Source of the DNA: Streptomyces violaceoruber
GTDB lineage: Bacteria; Actinomycetota; Actinomycetes; Streptomycetales; Streptomycetaceae
Direction: 5' to 3'
Assembly (NCBI GenBank): GCA_000720805.1
Contig: JODI01000122.1
Coordinates: 1-25,933, forward strand
Length of the DNA: 25,933 nucleotides
Made by a program: the position numbers and the translations under genes. Of this stretch, positions 7,284-16,839 are shown one piece after another. The notes below the pieces were generated by a model. That model had not been told where the DNA came from. It searched no databases and worked only from the letters and a program-made list of their open reading frames with translations. How positions within the stretch are numbered: position 1 is the first letter of the stretch; each line of letters begins with the position of its first letter.

Positions 7284-7382
7284 GACGCCGCGTGCTCGGG
7301 CGGGCTCAGCGCTGATCGAAGGTCGACGCCTGCTCGTTCACGGAGGCCTTGGACCGGTCGCGGAGATGGGTGATCCTGAATA
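7284..7382 (+). repeat. 99-bp direct repeat, copy 2
   Basis: Identical to 4634-4732, same orientation, 2650 bp apart. The second ATG (7366) is the start of the second LAL remnant. Confidence 0.95.
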
Positions 7383-7449
7383 CAAGGGACCTGTACGGCG
7401 GCGCCAGGAGCAGGCCGCCCTTGACCGGATCCTTGACGGTGCCGCCAAG
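7366..7449 (+). pseudogene. Broken LAL regulator 5' end (shorter remnant)
   Basis: From ATG 7366 the frame gives MGDPEYKGPVRRRQEQAALD and RILDGAAKL. This fits the very N-terminus of LAL-type regulators, where a variant of VGRxxELAALDxLLDGA precedes Walker A. The similarity ends at about 7449, before any Walker A motif; the following 70 bases are unexplained, and the transposase fragment then comes in from the other strand. Together with the remnant at 4716 it shows two copies of one regulator 5' end, each broken differently. Confidence 0.55.
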
Positions 7450-7450
7450 C

Positions 7451-7942
7451 TCAGGGAGGCCCTGAACTCCATCTACGGCGGCGCCGACTCGAAAGGTGCC
7501 CTGAGAAGGCCGCCCGCGGCATCGCCTCCATCTCCGCAGCCTTCGCGTACCGACGCTGAGTCAACGTCGTGCGGTCCGGGTCGTAGGCCGGCCGGGGCTC
7601 ACCCGGCAGGGCCCGAGCCGGGTGGCCCTCCCGGAACCCCGTCTCGGCCTCCAGCACGTGCGCCGCCCGCAGCCGGGCCCGCTCCAACTGGTCCTTGGTC
7701 AGGTCGGCCAGTGTCCTCGGCTGCCGGGCGACCGGCGGCGGGCGCCCTGACTCGACTGCCGGAAGAAGCCGCAGGTCAGCATGGTTGATGAGCCAACGGA
7801 ACGAGCGGGTCTCCGCGCGGCCGTCGTCATCCACGAGGACGAGCCGGCCGAGTTGGCTGTGGACGTCGTCAACCGTCAACTCGACGCCATTGAGCGCGAC
7901 CCGCCTACGCGGCGCGATCTGCAAGAATCCCCTCGCTGCCAT
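7451..7942 (-). pseudogene. Truncated TnsB-like (Mu/integrase type) transposase, N-terminus only
   Basis: Only the first 140 residues of a DDE transposase of the TnsB/Mu type are recognisable. They comprise RRVALNGVELTVDDV, FRWLINHADLRLLP, LTKDQLERARLRAAHVLEAE and YDPDRTTLTQRRYAKAAEME, which is the typical N-terminal region of the actinobacterial partner of TnsA-like proteins. The similarity stops near 7520 and the frame ends at 7451; a full protein has about 600-700 residues including the catalytic core, which is absent. The ATG at 7942 shares bases with the TnsA stop codon (TGATG), so the two were translationally coupled. The truncation makes it inactive. The family call comes from recall of annotated actinobacterial proteins, not from a search. 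Confidence 0.65.
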
Positions 7943-8622
7943 CACGCCGCCCAGATCAGTGAGCTGTGGCGCAAGGGACTGCCCAGGTCAACGCCGAGCT
8001 CGCGGTGCCAGAGCAGCCGGACGATGTTCGCCCGGCCAACGGAAGGCACGCTGGTCGCCTCCGCCAGGTCGGAGAACGTCATCGCCTGCCCCTGCTGCCC
8101 GCTGACAGCGGTGAGCGGCTGCTCGCGCATGCCGAGAAGGTCCCTCGCCGGCCGCCGGCGCGAGGACAGGTGGTCAAGGACGCTCCAGACATGCGGTCGC
8201 CGGCCCGCGACCACCGAGTATTGCCAGCCGCAGGCAGCCGCCACTTCCCTGGCCGCCGCGGGCTTCAGCGCGTCCTCTTCCTTGATCAGCTCCATCGGGC
8301 GGACGTCCAGCAACCACATCCCACCGCCGATCACGGCCGGGAAGTCCGGGATGTGCCAGGCACGCCCGCCCGCATGCTCGAAATCAAGCCGGAACGGCTG
8401 CGACAGCACTTCCGATGCCCTCAAGAAGTCCAGCGCGACCAGCAGGCTCACTTCCTTCAGCGACTCGAAGCCATGCTTGCCGCCCGCTGACGCCATCGCC
8501 TCCGGGCCCGGGCGGTGCCGCTGCTTCGCCCGCCACACCCCCGCATCGGCCGGGACGACATCACCGGTACGTGAGCCATGTCCCGGACCGGCCAGCAGAC
8601 CTCGTCGGCGCCCACCTGCCAC
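7942..8622 (-). CDS. TnsA-like heteromeric transposase endonuclease subunit
   Basis: TnsA is the restriction-enzyme-fold endonuclease that cuts the 5' strands of Tn7-type transposons, while TnsB cuts and joins the 3' strands. This 226-residue protein has the order expected: GFESLKE (51-57) with the candidate catalytic Glu, SQPFRLDF (75-82), HIPDFPAV (90-97) with the metal-binding Asp93, and WLLDVRP (103-109) in the place of the active-site ExK/QxK strand. A C-terminal winged-helix-like region follows (TFSDLAEATSVPSVGRANIV, LLWHRELGVDL). The start is uncertain: GTG at 8622 is used, but the frame stays open to about 8700 towards the argC promoter. Its TnsB partner is truncated, so it cannot transpose by itself. 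No Tn7-type terminal repeats were found by eye. Confidence 0.7.
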   Translation of the reverse strand: MAGGRRRGLLAGPGHGSRTGDVVPADAGVWRAKQRHRPGPEAMASAGGKHGFESLKEVSLLVALDFLRASEVLSQPFRLDFEHAGGRAWHIPDFPAVIGGGMWLLDVRPMELIKEEDALKPAAAREVAAACGWQYSVVAGRRPHVWSVLDHLSSRRRPARDLLGMREQPLTAVSGQQGQAMTFSDLAEATSVPSVGRANIVRLLWHRELGVDLGSPLRHSSLIWAA

Positions 8623-8702
8623 GTCGAACTCGACCGACGCGGCCAGTCTCCCCGAGCCGCAGCCGATCCCGCAGTCCGGCTGGCACCTCCACGATGAGTG
8701 GA

Positions 8703-9869
<1,167 letters not shown>

Positions 9870-9873
<4 letters not shown>

Positions 9874-11021
9874 GCGTCACGGCAGCAAAGGGATTCACGG
9901 CGGCCGGAATCGCCGCCGGAATCAAGGAGAACGGCAACCCGGACCTGGCCCTCGTGGTCAACACCGGGCCCCGCCGCGCCGCCGCCGGCGTCTTCACCTC
10001 CAACCGCGTCAAGGCCGCCCCCGTCCTGTGGTCCGAGCAGGTCCTCAAGAGCGGCGAGCTGGCCGCCGTCGTCCTCAACTCCGGTGGCGCCAACGCCTGC
10101 ACGGGCCCCAAGGGCTTCCAGGACACCCACGCCACCGCCGAGAAGGTGGCCGAGGTGATCGGGGTGGGGGCCGGCGAGGTCGCCGTCGCCTCCACCGGCC
10201 TCATCGGTGTCCTGCTTCCGATGGACAAGCTGCTCCCGGGAGTCGAGCAGGCTGCCGAGGCGCTGAGCGAGCACGGCGGTGAGAAGGCCGCCATCGCCAT
10301 CAAGACCACCGACTCGGTCCACAAGACGTCCGTGGTGACCAAGGACGGCTGGACCGTCGGCGGCATGGCCAAGGGCGCGGGCATGCTCGCCCCCGGTCTC
10401 GCCACCATGCTGGTCGTCCTGACCACCGACGCCGACGTCGAGAGCGACGTACTGGACAGGGCCCTTCGCGCCGCCACGCGCACGACTTTCGACCGCGTCG
10501 ACTCCGACGGCTGCATGTCGACCAACGACACCGTGCTGCTGCTGGCCTCCGGCGCCTGCGAGGTCACGCCGGAGTACGAGGAGTTCGCCGAGGCCGTACG
10601 GGCCGTCTGCGACGACCTCGGACAGCAGCTGATCCGGGACGCCGAGGGCGCCAGCAAGGACATCAAGATCGAGGTCGTGAACGCGGCCACCGAGGACGAC
10701 GCCGTCGAGGTGGGCCGGTCCATCGCCCGGAACAACCTCCTCAAGTGCGCGATCCACGGCGAGGATCCCAACTGGGGCCGCGTGCTCTCCGCGATCGGCA
10801 CCACCCGGGCCGCGTTCGAGCCCGACCGGCTCAATGTCGCCATCAACGGCGTCTGGGTCTGCAAGAACGGCGGCGTCGGCGAGGACCGCGACAAGGTCGA
10901 CATGCGCTACCGCGAGGTGCACATCGTCGCCGACCTCGCCGCCGGCGCCGAGACCGCCACCATCTGGACCAACGACCTCACCGCCGACTACGTCCACGAG
11001 AACAGCGCCTACTCCTCATGA
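9870..11021 (+). CDS. argJ: Bifunctional ornithine acetyltransferase / N-acetylglutamate synthase
   Basis: ArgJ moves the acetyl group from N-acetylornithine to glutamate, closing the acetyl cycle of arginine synthesis; many bacterial forms can also use acetyl-CoA. The 383-residue precursor cleaves itself between Ala178 and Thr179 in [14 protein letters not shown], and Thr179 becomes the nucleophile of the beta chain. The oxyanion-hole residues lie in ASTGLIG (107-113). [15 protein letters not shown] near the C-terminus and the ending ENSAYSS are family-typical. The start is GTG at 9870 with GAGGAG five bases upstream. The stop overlaps the argB ATG (ATGA). Whether it is mono- or bifunctional cannot be told from sequence. 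Confidence 0.97.
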
Positions 11022-11935
11022 GCACCACGCGAAAGCACACAGCCCTGCCCAAGGCCCAGATCCTCATCGAGGCGCTGCCCTGGCTGGTGCGGCACAACGG
11101 CAAGACGGTCGTCATCAAGTTCGGCGGCAACGCCATGATCGACGAGGACCTGAAGGCGGCCTTCGCGCAGGACGTCGTCTTCCTGCACCACGCCGGCCTC
11201 AAGCCCGTCGTCGTGCACGGCGGCGGCCCGCAGATCAGCGCCGCCCTCGACAAGCACGGCATCGTCAGCGAGTTCAAGGCGGGCCTGCGCGTCACCACCG
11301 AGGACGCCATGGACGTCGTACGCATGGTGCTGGCGGGGCAGGTCCAGCGCGAACTGGTCGGGCTGCTCAACCAGCACGGCCCGCTCGCCGTCGGACTGAC
11401 CGGCGAGGACGCGCACACCATCACCGCCACCAAGCACCAGCCCGAGATCGACGGCGAGTTGGTCGACATCGGGCGGGTGGGCGAGATCACCGACATCGAC
11501 ACGGGCGCGATCGAGGCACTGCTGGCCGACGGCCGTATCCCGGTCGTGTCGTCGATCGCCCGGAGCCAGGACGATCACCATGTCTACAACGTCAATGCCG
11601 ATACGGCGGCTGCGGCACTCGCTGCCGCGCTGGGCGCCGAAACCCTCATGGTCCTCACGGACGTGGAGGGCCTCTACGAGGACTGGCCGAACAGCGACGA
11701 GGTGATCAGCCGTCTCACCGCCTCCCAACTGGAGAGGCTGCTGCCGGAGTTGAGCTCCGGCATGGTGCCGAAGATGGAGGGCTGTCTGCACGCCGTCCGG
11801 GGCGGCGTGAACACCGCCCGCGTCATCGACGGCCGGGTCCAGCACTCGATCCTGCTGGAGATCTTCACCGACGAGGGAATCGGCACGATGGTCGTGCCCG
11901 ACGAGCAGAAGAACGAGCAAGAGGGGGAATCATGA
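11018..11935 (+). CDS. argB: Acetylglutamate kinase
   Basis: ArgB phosphorylates N-acetylglutamate with ATP, the second step and usual point of arginine feedback control. The 305 residues show Lys34 in [10 protein letters not shown] (phosphate binding), the glycine loop [14 protein letters not shown], the substrate region [18 protein letters not shown], and VLTDVEGLY. The N-terminal helix ([20 protein letters not shown]) is the extension found in arginine-sensitive hexameric kinases, which suggests feedback inhibition. The ATG at 11018 overlaps the argJ stop by four bases and gives the full family N-terminus; the frame is open further upstream inside argJ, but that part is a shadow. The stop overlaps the argD ATG. 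Confidence 0.97.
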   Translation: MSTTRKHTALPKAQILIEALPWLVRHNGKTVVIKFGGNAMIDEDLKAAFAQDVVFLHHAGLKPVVVHGGGPQISAALDKHGIVSEFKAGLRVTTEDAMDVVRMVLAGQVQRELVGLLNQHGPLAVGLTGEDAHTITATKHQPEIDGELVDIGRVGEITDIDTGAIEALLADGRIPVVSSIARSQDDHHVYNVNADTAAAALAAALGAETLMVLTDVEGLYEDWPNSDEVISRLTASQLERLLPELSSGMVPKMEGCLHAVRGGVNTARVIDGRVQHSILLEIFTDEGIGTMVVPDEQKNEQEGES

Positions 11936-13128
11936 GCAACGAGGAACTGACCGCGCGGTGGCAGGGCGCGCTCATGAACAACTACGGCACCCCCCGGCTG
12001 CCCCTCGTGCGCGGCGAGGGCGCCAAGCTGTGGGACGCCGACGGCAAGCAGTACCTCGACTTCGTCGGCGGCATCGCCGTCAACGCGCTCGGCCACGCCC
12101 ACCCGGCGATCGTCGAGGCGGTCAGCACGCAGATCGCCGCGCTCGGACACGTCTCCAACCTCTTCATCGCCGAGCCGCCCGTCGCGCTCGCCGAACGGCT
12201 CATCCAGCGCTTCGGCCGCGACGGCAAGGTGTTCTTCTGCAACTCGGGCGCCGAGGCCAACGAGGGCGCGTTCAAGATCGGCCGGCTGACCGGGCGGACC
12301 CACATGGTCGCCACCGACGGCGGCTTCCACGGCCGGACCATGGGCGCCCTCGCGCTCACCGGCCAGCCCGGCAAGCAGGAGCCGTTCCTGCCGCTGCCCG
12401 GCGACGTGACGCACGTGCCGTACGGCGACCCGCAGGCACTGGCCGCCGCGGTCACCGACGAGACCGCCCTCGTCATCATCGAGCCGATCCAGGGCGAGAA
12501 CGGCGTCGTGGTGCCCCCGGCCGGCTACCTCAAGGCGGCCCGGGCGATCACCGCGGCGACCGGTTCGCTGCTGGTGCTGGACGAGGTGCAGACCGGGATC
12601 GGCCGCACCGGCCACTGGTTCGAATACCAGGCCCACGAGGGCGTCCTGCCGGACGTCGTCACGCTCGCCAAGGGCCTGGGCGGCGGACTGCCGCTCGGCG
12701 CGACGGTCGCCTTCGGACGGGCCGCGGAGCTGCTCCAGCCGGGCCAGCACGGTACGACGTTCGGCGGCAACCCGATCGCCTGCGCGGCCGGTCTCGCCGT
12801 ACTCGACACCATCGCGAACGACGGGCTGCTGGAGAACGTCAAGCGGCAGAGCGAGAAGTTGCGGGACGGGATCGAGGGCGCCGACGGCGGCTCTCGTCAT
12901 CCGCTGATCGCTCATGTCCGGGGCGCGGGCCTGCTGCTGGGTATCGTGCTCACCGAGCCGCTCGCGCCGAAGGTGCAGCAGGCGGCTCAGGACGCCGGAT
13001 TCCTGGTGAACGCGCCCGCCCCCGAGGTGGTACGGCTCATGCCGCCGCTGAACCTCGGCGACGCCGAGGTGGACGCGTTCCTCCAGGCGCTGCCCGGCAT
13101 CCTGGACGTGGCCAAGGGGGACGGATGA
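11932..13128 (+). CDS. argD: Acetylornithine aminotransferase
   Basis: ArgD is a PLP-dependent class III aminotransferase that turns N-acetylglutamate semialdehyde into N-acetylornithine using glutamate. The 398 residues include [12 protein letters not shown] (phosphate cup, about 104-115), [11 protein letters not shown] (130-140), [14 protein letters not shown] with the ring-binding Asp (214-227), and the Schiff-base Lys247 in [23 protein letters not shown] follows. The ATG at 11932 overlaps the argB stop (ATGA). The stop overlaps the ATG of the 8-codon mini-ORF that leads to argR. Family length is standard. Confidence 0.97.
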   Translation: MSNEELTARWQGALMNNYGTPRLPLVRGEGAKLWDADGKQYLDFVGGIAVNALGHAHPAIVEAVSTQIAALGHVSNLFIAEPPVALAERLIQRFGRDGKVFFCNSGAEANEGAFKIGRLTGRTHMVATDGGFHGRTMGALALTGQPGKQEPFLPLPGDVTHVPYGDPQALAAAVTDETALVIIEPIQGENGVVVPPAGYLKAARAITAATGSLLVLDEVQTGIGRTGHWFEYQAHEGVLPDVVTLAKGLGGGLPLGATVAFGRAAELLQPGQHGTTFGGNPIACAAGLAVLDTIANDGLLENVKRQSEKLRDGIEGADGGSRHPLIAHVRGAGLLLGIVLTEPLAPKVQQAAQDAGFLVNAPAPEVVRLMPPLNLGDAEVDAFLQALPGILDVAKGDG

Positions 13129-13151
13129 TCCGGAGAATGGGACGACGATGA
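13125..13151 (+). CDS. 8-codon arginine-rich mini-[11 protein letters not shown] between argD and argR
   Basis: ATG at 13125 overlaps the argD stop (ATGA), follows a GGGGGA-type purine run, and reads ATG ATC CGG AGA ATG GGA CGA CGA TGA. The stop overlaps the argR ATG (ATGA again). Four of eight codons are arginine, and three of these (AGA, CGA, CGA) are uncommon in Streptomyces. It may be a translated coupling or sensing leader for argR; expression is unproven, and the 19-base gap is short enough for chance. Confidence 0.4.
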   Translation: MIRRMGRR

Positions 13152-13687
13152 GCCAGGCGCAGGAGCACGAGCAGACCGCCGGGCCTGCCGTACCGCAGAC
13201 CCGCACCGCGCGGCACCGCCGGATCGTGGACATCCTCAACCGGCAACCGGTGCGTTCGCAGAGCCAGTTGGCGAAGCTGCTGTCCGACGACGGGCTGAGC
13301 GTCACCCAGGCGACGCTCTCCCGGGACCTGGACGAGCTGAACGCGGTGAAGATCCGCAACACCGACGGCGACCTGATCTACGCGGTGCCGAGCGAGGGGG
13401 GATTCCGTACCCCTCGGGCACCGCTGGGAGGGTCGGCGAAGGAGGAGCGGATGCGGCGGCTGTCGGCGGAGCTGCTGATCTCCGCGGAGGCTTCCGCGAA
13501 CCTGGTCGTTCTCCGCACCCCGCCGGGTGCGGCCCAGTTCCTCGCGTCGGCGATCGACCAGGCGGAGCTGCACGACATCCTGGGGACCATCGCCGGGGAC
13601 GACACGCTGCTGTTGATCAGCCGGGACCCTGTGGGGGGACAGGCCCTGGCTGATCACTTGTTGCGCTTGGCTCAGAACGGGCACTGA
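13148..13687 (+). CDS. argR: Arginine repressor
   Basis: ArgR is the hexameric arginine-responsive repressor of arginine synthesis genes. The 179-residue protein has an N-terminal winged helix (about 20-90), with [20 protein letters not shown] followed by the DNA-contacting LSRDLDEL, and a C-terminal arginine-binding and oligomerisation domain with [12 protein letters not shown]. The first 18 residues are a variable tail. The ATG at 13148 has only a distant GGAG (12 bases), which fits with translation being coupled through the mini-ORF that ends on it. It is the last gene of the operon, and the ARG-box-like site in the argC promoter is its likely target. It converges with the ApbE gene 48 bases away. 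Confidence 0.96.
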   Translation: MSQAQEHEQTAGPAVPQTRTARHRRIVDILNRQPVRSQSQLAKLLSDDGLSVTQATLSRDLDELNAVKIRNTDGDLIYAVPSEGGFRTPRAPLGGSAKEERMRRLSAELLISAEASANLVVLRTPPGAAQFLASAIDQAELHDILGTIAGDDTLLLISRDPVGGQALADHLLRLAQNGH

Positions 13688-13735
13688 ACGGGCACTGCTA
13701 GGGCGCTGACCGGGCGCTGAAGGGGTGGGGAGCAC

Positions 13736-14536
13736 TCACCCGAGCCGAGCGGCCAAGCCCCCCGTGCACCTCACCTCGTCGCCCGCCGTGATCAGCAGCG
13801 CCTCCACCTCCGGCAGGCTCTCCAGCCAGCCCAGCGCCTCTCGTGACCCCATCGCGAAGGCCGCTGTCGCCCAGCAGTCCGCCCAGGTCAGCTGCGGGGC
13901 GACCACCGTCACCGCCACCAGGTCGGTCACGGCGGAGCGGCCGGTGCGGGGGTCGATGATGTGGGCGCCGCGTTCGGCCGTGCCGGAGGTGGCGACCGCC
14001 AGCTCGGAGGCGCCCGCGGCCGAGATGACCGCGGCCAGCCCGCCGGGGCGGAGGGGATCCGAGACGCCGACCCGCCAAGGGCGTTGGGGGCCGGGTACGC
14101 CGAGGAGCTGGACGTCTCCGCCGCCGTTCACGCTCACGCCACTCGCGCCGGACTCGGCCATGCGGCGGGCCGCGCGCTCCGCGGCCCAGCCCTTGACGAT
14201 GCCGGTGGGGTCGAGGCGGCCCTCGTAACGCGTGCTGAACCAGCCGTCGCTGGTCCGTTCCGCCTCGGCGCCCAGGGCGAGCACCTCGGCGACCAGCGGA
14301 TCGCACTCCTCGACGGTGAGTTCGCCCCGGGCGAGCCGGGAGACCTGGCTGTCGTCCCGGTAGGTGGTGAACACCTCGTTGACCCGGTGCAGCCCGTCGA
14401 CCGCCTCCCGCAGGGCGGCCCGGACGGCCTCCGGGTCCCCGCCGCGGACGTCGAAGGAGAAGACCGTCCCCATGACCTCCTCCGCATGACGTACCGCGGC
14501 GGGAGCTTGTGCCGGTTCGGCCACGGTGTCAGCCAC
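13736..14536 (-). CDS. apbE: FAD:protein FMN transferase (ApbE family)
   Basis: ApbE splits FAD and attaches the FMN half by a phosphoester bond to a Ser/Thr in target proteins, using magnesium. The 266 residues show VMGTVFSFDV (21-30), DPTGIVKGWA (109-118), VNGGGDVQLLG (136-146), and the metal/FAD motif HIIDPRTG (192-199) followed by SAVTDLVAVTVVA. No signal peptide or lipobox is visible, so this copy may act in the cytosol or on nascent targets, unlike the lipoprotein forms of many bacteria. GTG 14536 overlaps the end of the preceding FMN-binding gene by eight bases. Its targets are plainly the three FMN-binding domains upstream in the same direction. An alternative GTG lies at about 14524. 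Confidence 0.93.
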   Translation of the reverse strand: MADTVAEPAQAPAAVRHAEEVMGTVFSFDVRGGDPEAVRAALREAVDGLHRVNEVFTTYRDDSQVSRLARGELTVEECDPLVAEVLALGAEAERTSDGWFSTRYEGRLDPTGIVKGWAAERAARRMAESGASGVSVNGGGDVQLLGVPGPQRPWRVGVSDPLRPGGLAAVISAAGASELAVATSGTAERGAHIIDPRTGRSAVTDLVAVTVVAPQLTWADCWATAAFAMGSREALGWLESLPEVEALLITAGDEVRCTGGLAARLG

Positions 14537-15350
14537 CGGCCTGGTCCAGCGCCGACTGCAGGGACTTCTTGTAGCCGTCGCTGGTGTATGTGGCCCCGGT
14601 GACCGTGTCGATGTCCGCGCTGCCCGCGGCCACGGCCTCCTGGTTGAGTCGGGGCACGGACAGGGCGGTCTTCTGGTCGCTGGTGCCGCCCTTGGGCGCC
14701 TGGACGGCCTCGGCCTTGGTGATCTTGCTGCCCGCGACCGTGATGCGGACCTGGACCGGGCCGTACTGGGTCTGGGCGACCGCACCGGTGACGGTCTTGG
14801 CGGCCTGCGCGTCACCCGCACCAGCCCCCGCACCAGCCCCCGCACCAGCCCCCGCGCCGGCCCCCGCACCAGCCCCCGCGCCCTGCCCCTGGGAGGACGC
14901 CGCCTTCACCTTGTCCAGCGCCGACTGCAGGGACTTCTTGTAGCCGTCGCTGGTGTACGTGGCCCCGGAGACCGCGTCGATGTCCGCGCTCTGCGTGGCG
15001 ACCGCCTCCTGGTTGAGTCGGGGCACGGACAGGGCGGTCTTCTGGTCGCTGGTGCCGCCCTTGGGCGCCTGGACGGCCTCGGCCTTGGTGATCTTGCCGC
15101 CGGCGACGGTCAGCCGGACCTGGACGGCGCCGTACTGCGTCTGGGCCACGTCGCCGGTGACCGTGCCGGTCCCGGCGACCTGGGCGCCGCCCTGGGCCGA
15201 CTCCTGCGCCACGGGAGGCGGGGACACGGCACCGCCGGCCGCCGCGGAGGCCGGGTCGGACGACGGCTTCAGCGACAGCAGCAGGACGACACCGGACACG
15301 GTGGCGGCGGTCGCGAGCACGACACGTCGGACGGGGTGACTCTTCCTCAT
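14529..15350 (-). CDS. Membrane-anchored protein with two FMN-binding domains
   Basis: A 273-residue extracytosolic flavoprotein. Residues 8-28 form an N-terminal membrane anchor (VRRVVLATAATVSGVVLLLS), with no lipobox. Two near-identical FMN_bind domains follow (about 61-148 and 184-271), joined by an (Ala-Gly)n linker (157-179). Each carries the ApbE target motif: DAVSGAT (acceptor Thr131) and DTVTGAT (acceptor Thr254), followed by YTSDGYKKSLQSALD. So it should hold two covalent FMNs and pass electrons outside the membrane. The ATG at 15350 is chosen for the basic start before the anchor, with AGGAG 11 bases upstream; the frame is open to 15422. It lies between a ferric-reductase-like gene and apbE. 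Confidence 0.92.
   Translation of the reverse strand: MRKSHPVRRVVLATAATVSGVVLLLSLKPSSDPASAAAGGAVSPPPVAQESAQGGAQVAGTGTVTGDVAQTQYGAVQVRLTVAGGKITKAEAVQAPKGGTSDQKTALSVPRLNQEAVATQSADIDAVSGATYTSDGYKKSLQSALDKVKAASSQGQGAGAGAGAGAGAGAGAGAGAGAGDAQAAKTVTGAVAQTQYGPVQVRITVAGSKITKAEAVQAPKGGTSDQKTALSVPRLNQEAVAAGSADIDTVTGATYTSDGYKKSLQSALDQAGG
14544..14795. repeat. Intragenic direct repeat (FMN-binding domain), copy 2
   Basis: About 250 bp highly similar to 14913-15164, offset 369 bp. Long stretches are identical (for example 14641-14729 against 15010-15098, with few differences). It reflects a recent domain duplication inside the gene. Confidence 0.85.
14821..14880. repeat. Five tandem 12-bp units encoding the Ala-Gly linker
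   Basis: Five units of CCAGCCCCCGCA with one or two changed bases each. On the minus strand they encode GAGA repeats, the flexible linker between the two FMN-binding domains. Copy number could vary between strains. Confidence 0.9.
14913..15164. repeat. Intragenic direct repeat (FMN-binding domain), copy 1
   Basis: Partner of 14544-14795; encodes the first FMN-binding domain. Confidence 0.85.
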
Positions 15351-15378
15351 CGCTTCAACAGCTCCTGAATCCCGTCGC

Positions 15379-16761
15379 TCACATCTCGAACGACTCGTGA
15401 TGAATACGGCGGGCGGGTACACCCGCGCCGCGCAGTGCTTCGTACACGGACTGCGCGAAGCCGGCCGGCCCGCACATGAAGACGTCGTGCTTGTCGATGT
15501 CCGGCAGCTTCTGCTGCAGCCGCTCCGCCGAGATGTCGGGGCGCGCCCCGTCCGGACTGTTGACCGCGTACATCAGCCGGGCCCCGCGCTCGTCGGCGAT
15601 CGTGGCGAGCTCGTCCCACAGGGCCAGGTCCTGGGTGCTGTTGGCCCGGTAGAGGAGGGTGATGTCACCGGCCGCGCCCGGCAGCGTCTCGAACAGCGCC
15701 CGCATCGGGGTGATGCCCACGCCGCCCGCGACCAGCAGCACCTTGCCGCGGCTGCGGCGGGACGCGGTCAGCGCGCCGTACGGGCCCTCCGCCCACACCT
15801 TGGTGCCGGGCCGCAGCTCCCGCAGCCGTTCGCTGTGGTCGCCGATCGCCTTCACGGTGATCCGCAGCATGTCGGGGCGCGGGGCCGCCGACAGCGAGTA
15901 CGGGTGCGAGCTGAACCGCATGCCCGGCGCCAGGAACCGCCAGCGGAAGAACTGGCCCGCCTCCGCGCCCATCCGGTGCAGCTTCCGCCCGCCGATCAGC
16001 ACCGACACGATGCCAGGGGTCTCCTCGATGACCGCCTCGACCCGCATCCGGTGCCGCAGGTTCAGCCGGATCGGGGTGAGGATCCGGTACCAGATCACCA
16101 GCGCCGTCACCGAGCCGTACAGCCCGTACCAGACCGTCTTCGCGACCGGTTCGACGGCGAAGTCGTTGCCGGTGGTCAGCTGGTGCCAGAACGTCAGGAA
16201 CACCGCCGCGTACGTCAGCAGGTGGACGTGGTACCAGGTGTCGTAGGGAATCCTGCGGCGGACACCGCCGATCGACATCAGCCCGATGAGGAACAGCAGG
16301 CCGGTACCGATGGCGGCCTTGCCCATGTCGGGCAGCTGGTTGATGGAGTCGATGGTCTGCTGGACGATGTCGCCGAGGCCCTTGCCGGCCTGGAGGGCAT
16401 AGCCCCACATGATCAGGAAGACGTGGGCGAGGACCAGGCAGAGGGTGTAGCGGCCGCTCATCGCGTGCCAGCGGGCCACCCGGTCGGAGCCCACCCGGCG
16501 CTCCAGCGCGGGCACCCGGGCCATCTGGAGCACCACGAGCGCCATCAGATAGCCCGCGAGCAGACCCGTGATCCGGCCCGCGTTGAGGATCTTGCCGTTG
16601 TTGTCGCTGATCGACGGGGTGTTGGCCCACCACAGCCACAGCACACCGGCCGCGCCGGCCCACACCGCGATCAGCAGGATGGTCGCCGGTGAGCGGCGCG
16701 GGCGGATGCGGCGCATCGTCTGGCGGCGGGCGGCGCGGCCGCCTGCGAGCGTCGTGGTCAC
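15379..16761 (-). CDS. Ferric-reductase-like haem/FAD membrane oxidoreductase (copy 1)
   Basis: A 460-residue membrane electron carrier. The N-terminal half has six hydrophobic helices (about 24-46, 63-82, 98-123, 151-165, 177-197, 210-226) with histidines placed to bind b haems: His99, His113, His178/His180 and His193. The C-terminal half is a ferredoxin-NADP-reductase-type module: HPYSLS (286-291) for FAD, GPYG (327-330), GGVGITP (346-352) and CGPAGF for NAD(P)H, ending in the family-typical HHESFEM. It should take electrons from cytosolic NAD(P)H across the membrane to the FMN-binding protein encoded next. GTG 16761 has GGAGG five bases upstream. The arrangement repeats that of the gene at 17354-18706. 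Whether iron is the final acceptor is unknown. Confidence 0.93.
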   Translation of the reverse strand: MTTTLAGGRAARRQTMRRIRPRRSPATILLIAVWAGAAGVLWLWWANTPSISDNNGKILNAGRITGLLAGYLMALVVLQMARVPALERRVGSDRVARWHAMSGRYTLCLVLAHVFLIMWGYALQAGKGLGDIVQQTIDSINQLPDMGKAAIGTGLLFLIGLMSIGGVRRRIPYDTWYHVHLLTYAAVFLTFWHQLTTGNDFAVEPVAKTVWYGLYGSVTALVIWYRILTPIRLNLRHRMRVEAVIEETPGIVSVLIGGRKLHRMGAEAGQFFRWRFLAPGMRFSSHPYSLSAAPRPDMLRITVKAIGDHSERLRELRPGTKVWAEGPYGALTASRRSRGKVLLVAGGVGITPMRALFETLPGAAGDITLLYRANSTQDLALWDELATIADERGARLMYAVNSPDGARPDISAERLQQKLPDIDKHDVFMCGPAGFAQSVYEALRGAGVPARRIHHESFEM

Positions 16762-16839
16762 GATTCCTCCGGGGACGGGGCAAGGGGGGTGGCGAGGTGG
16801 TCCCTTGGCCCACAGATACGTGGCCCGACGCCGGTGTGT

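Noticed and set aside
14821..14880. Regularly spaced 12-bp repeats considered as a CRISPR-like array
   Set aside because: The units are directly adjacent with no spacers and encode an Ala-Gly linker in frame.
15397..16692. A 431-codon plus-strand open frame, with a similar one at 17015-18850
   Set aside because: Both are antisense shadows of the two ferric-reductase-like genes.
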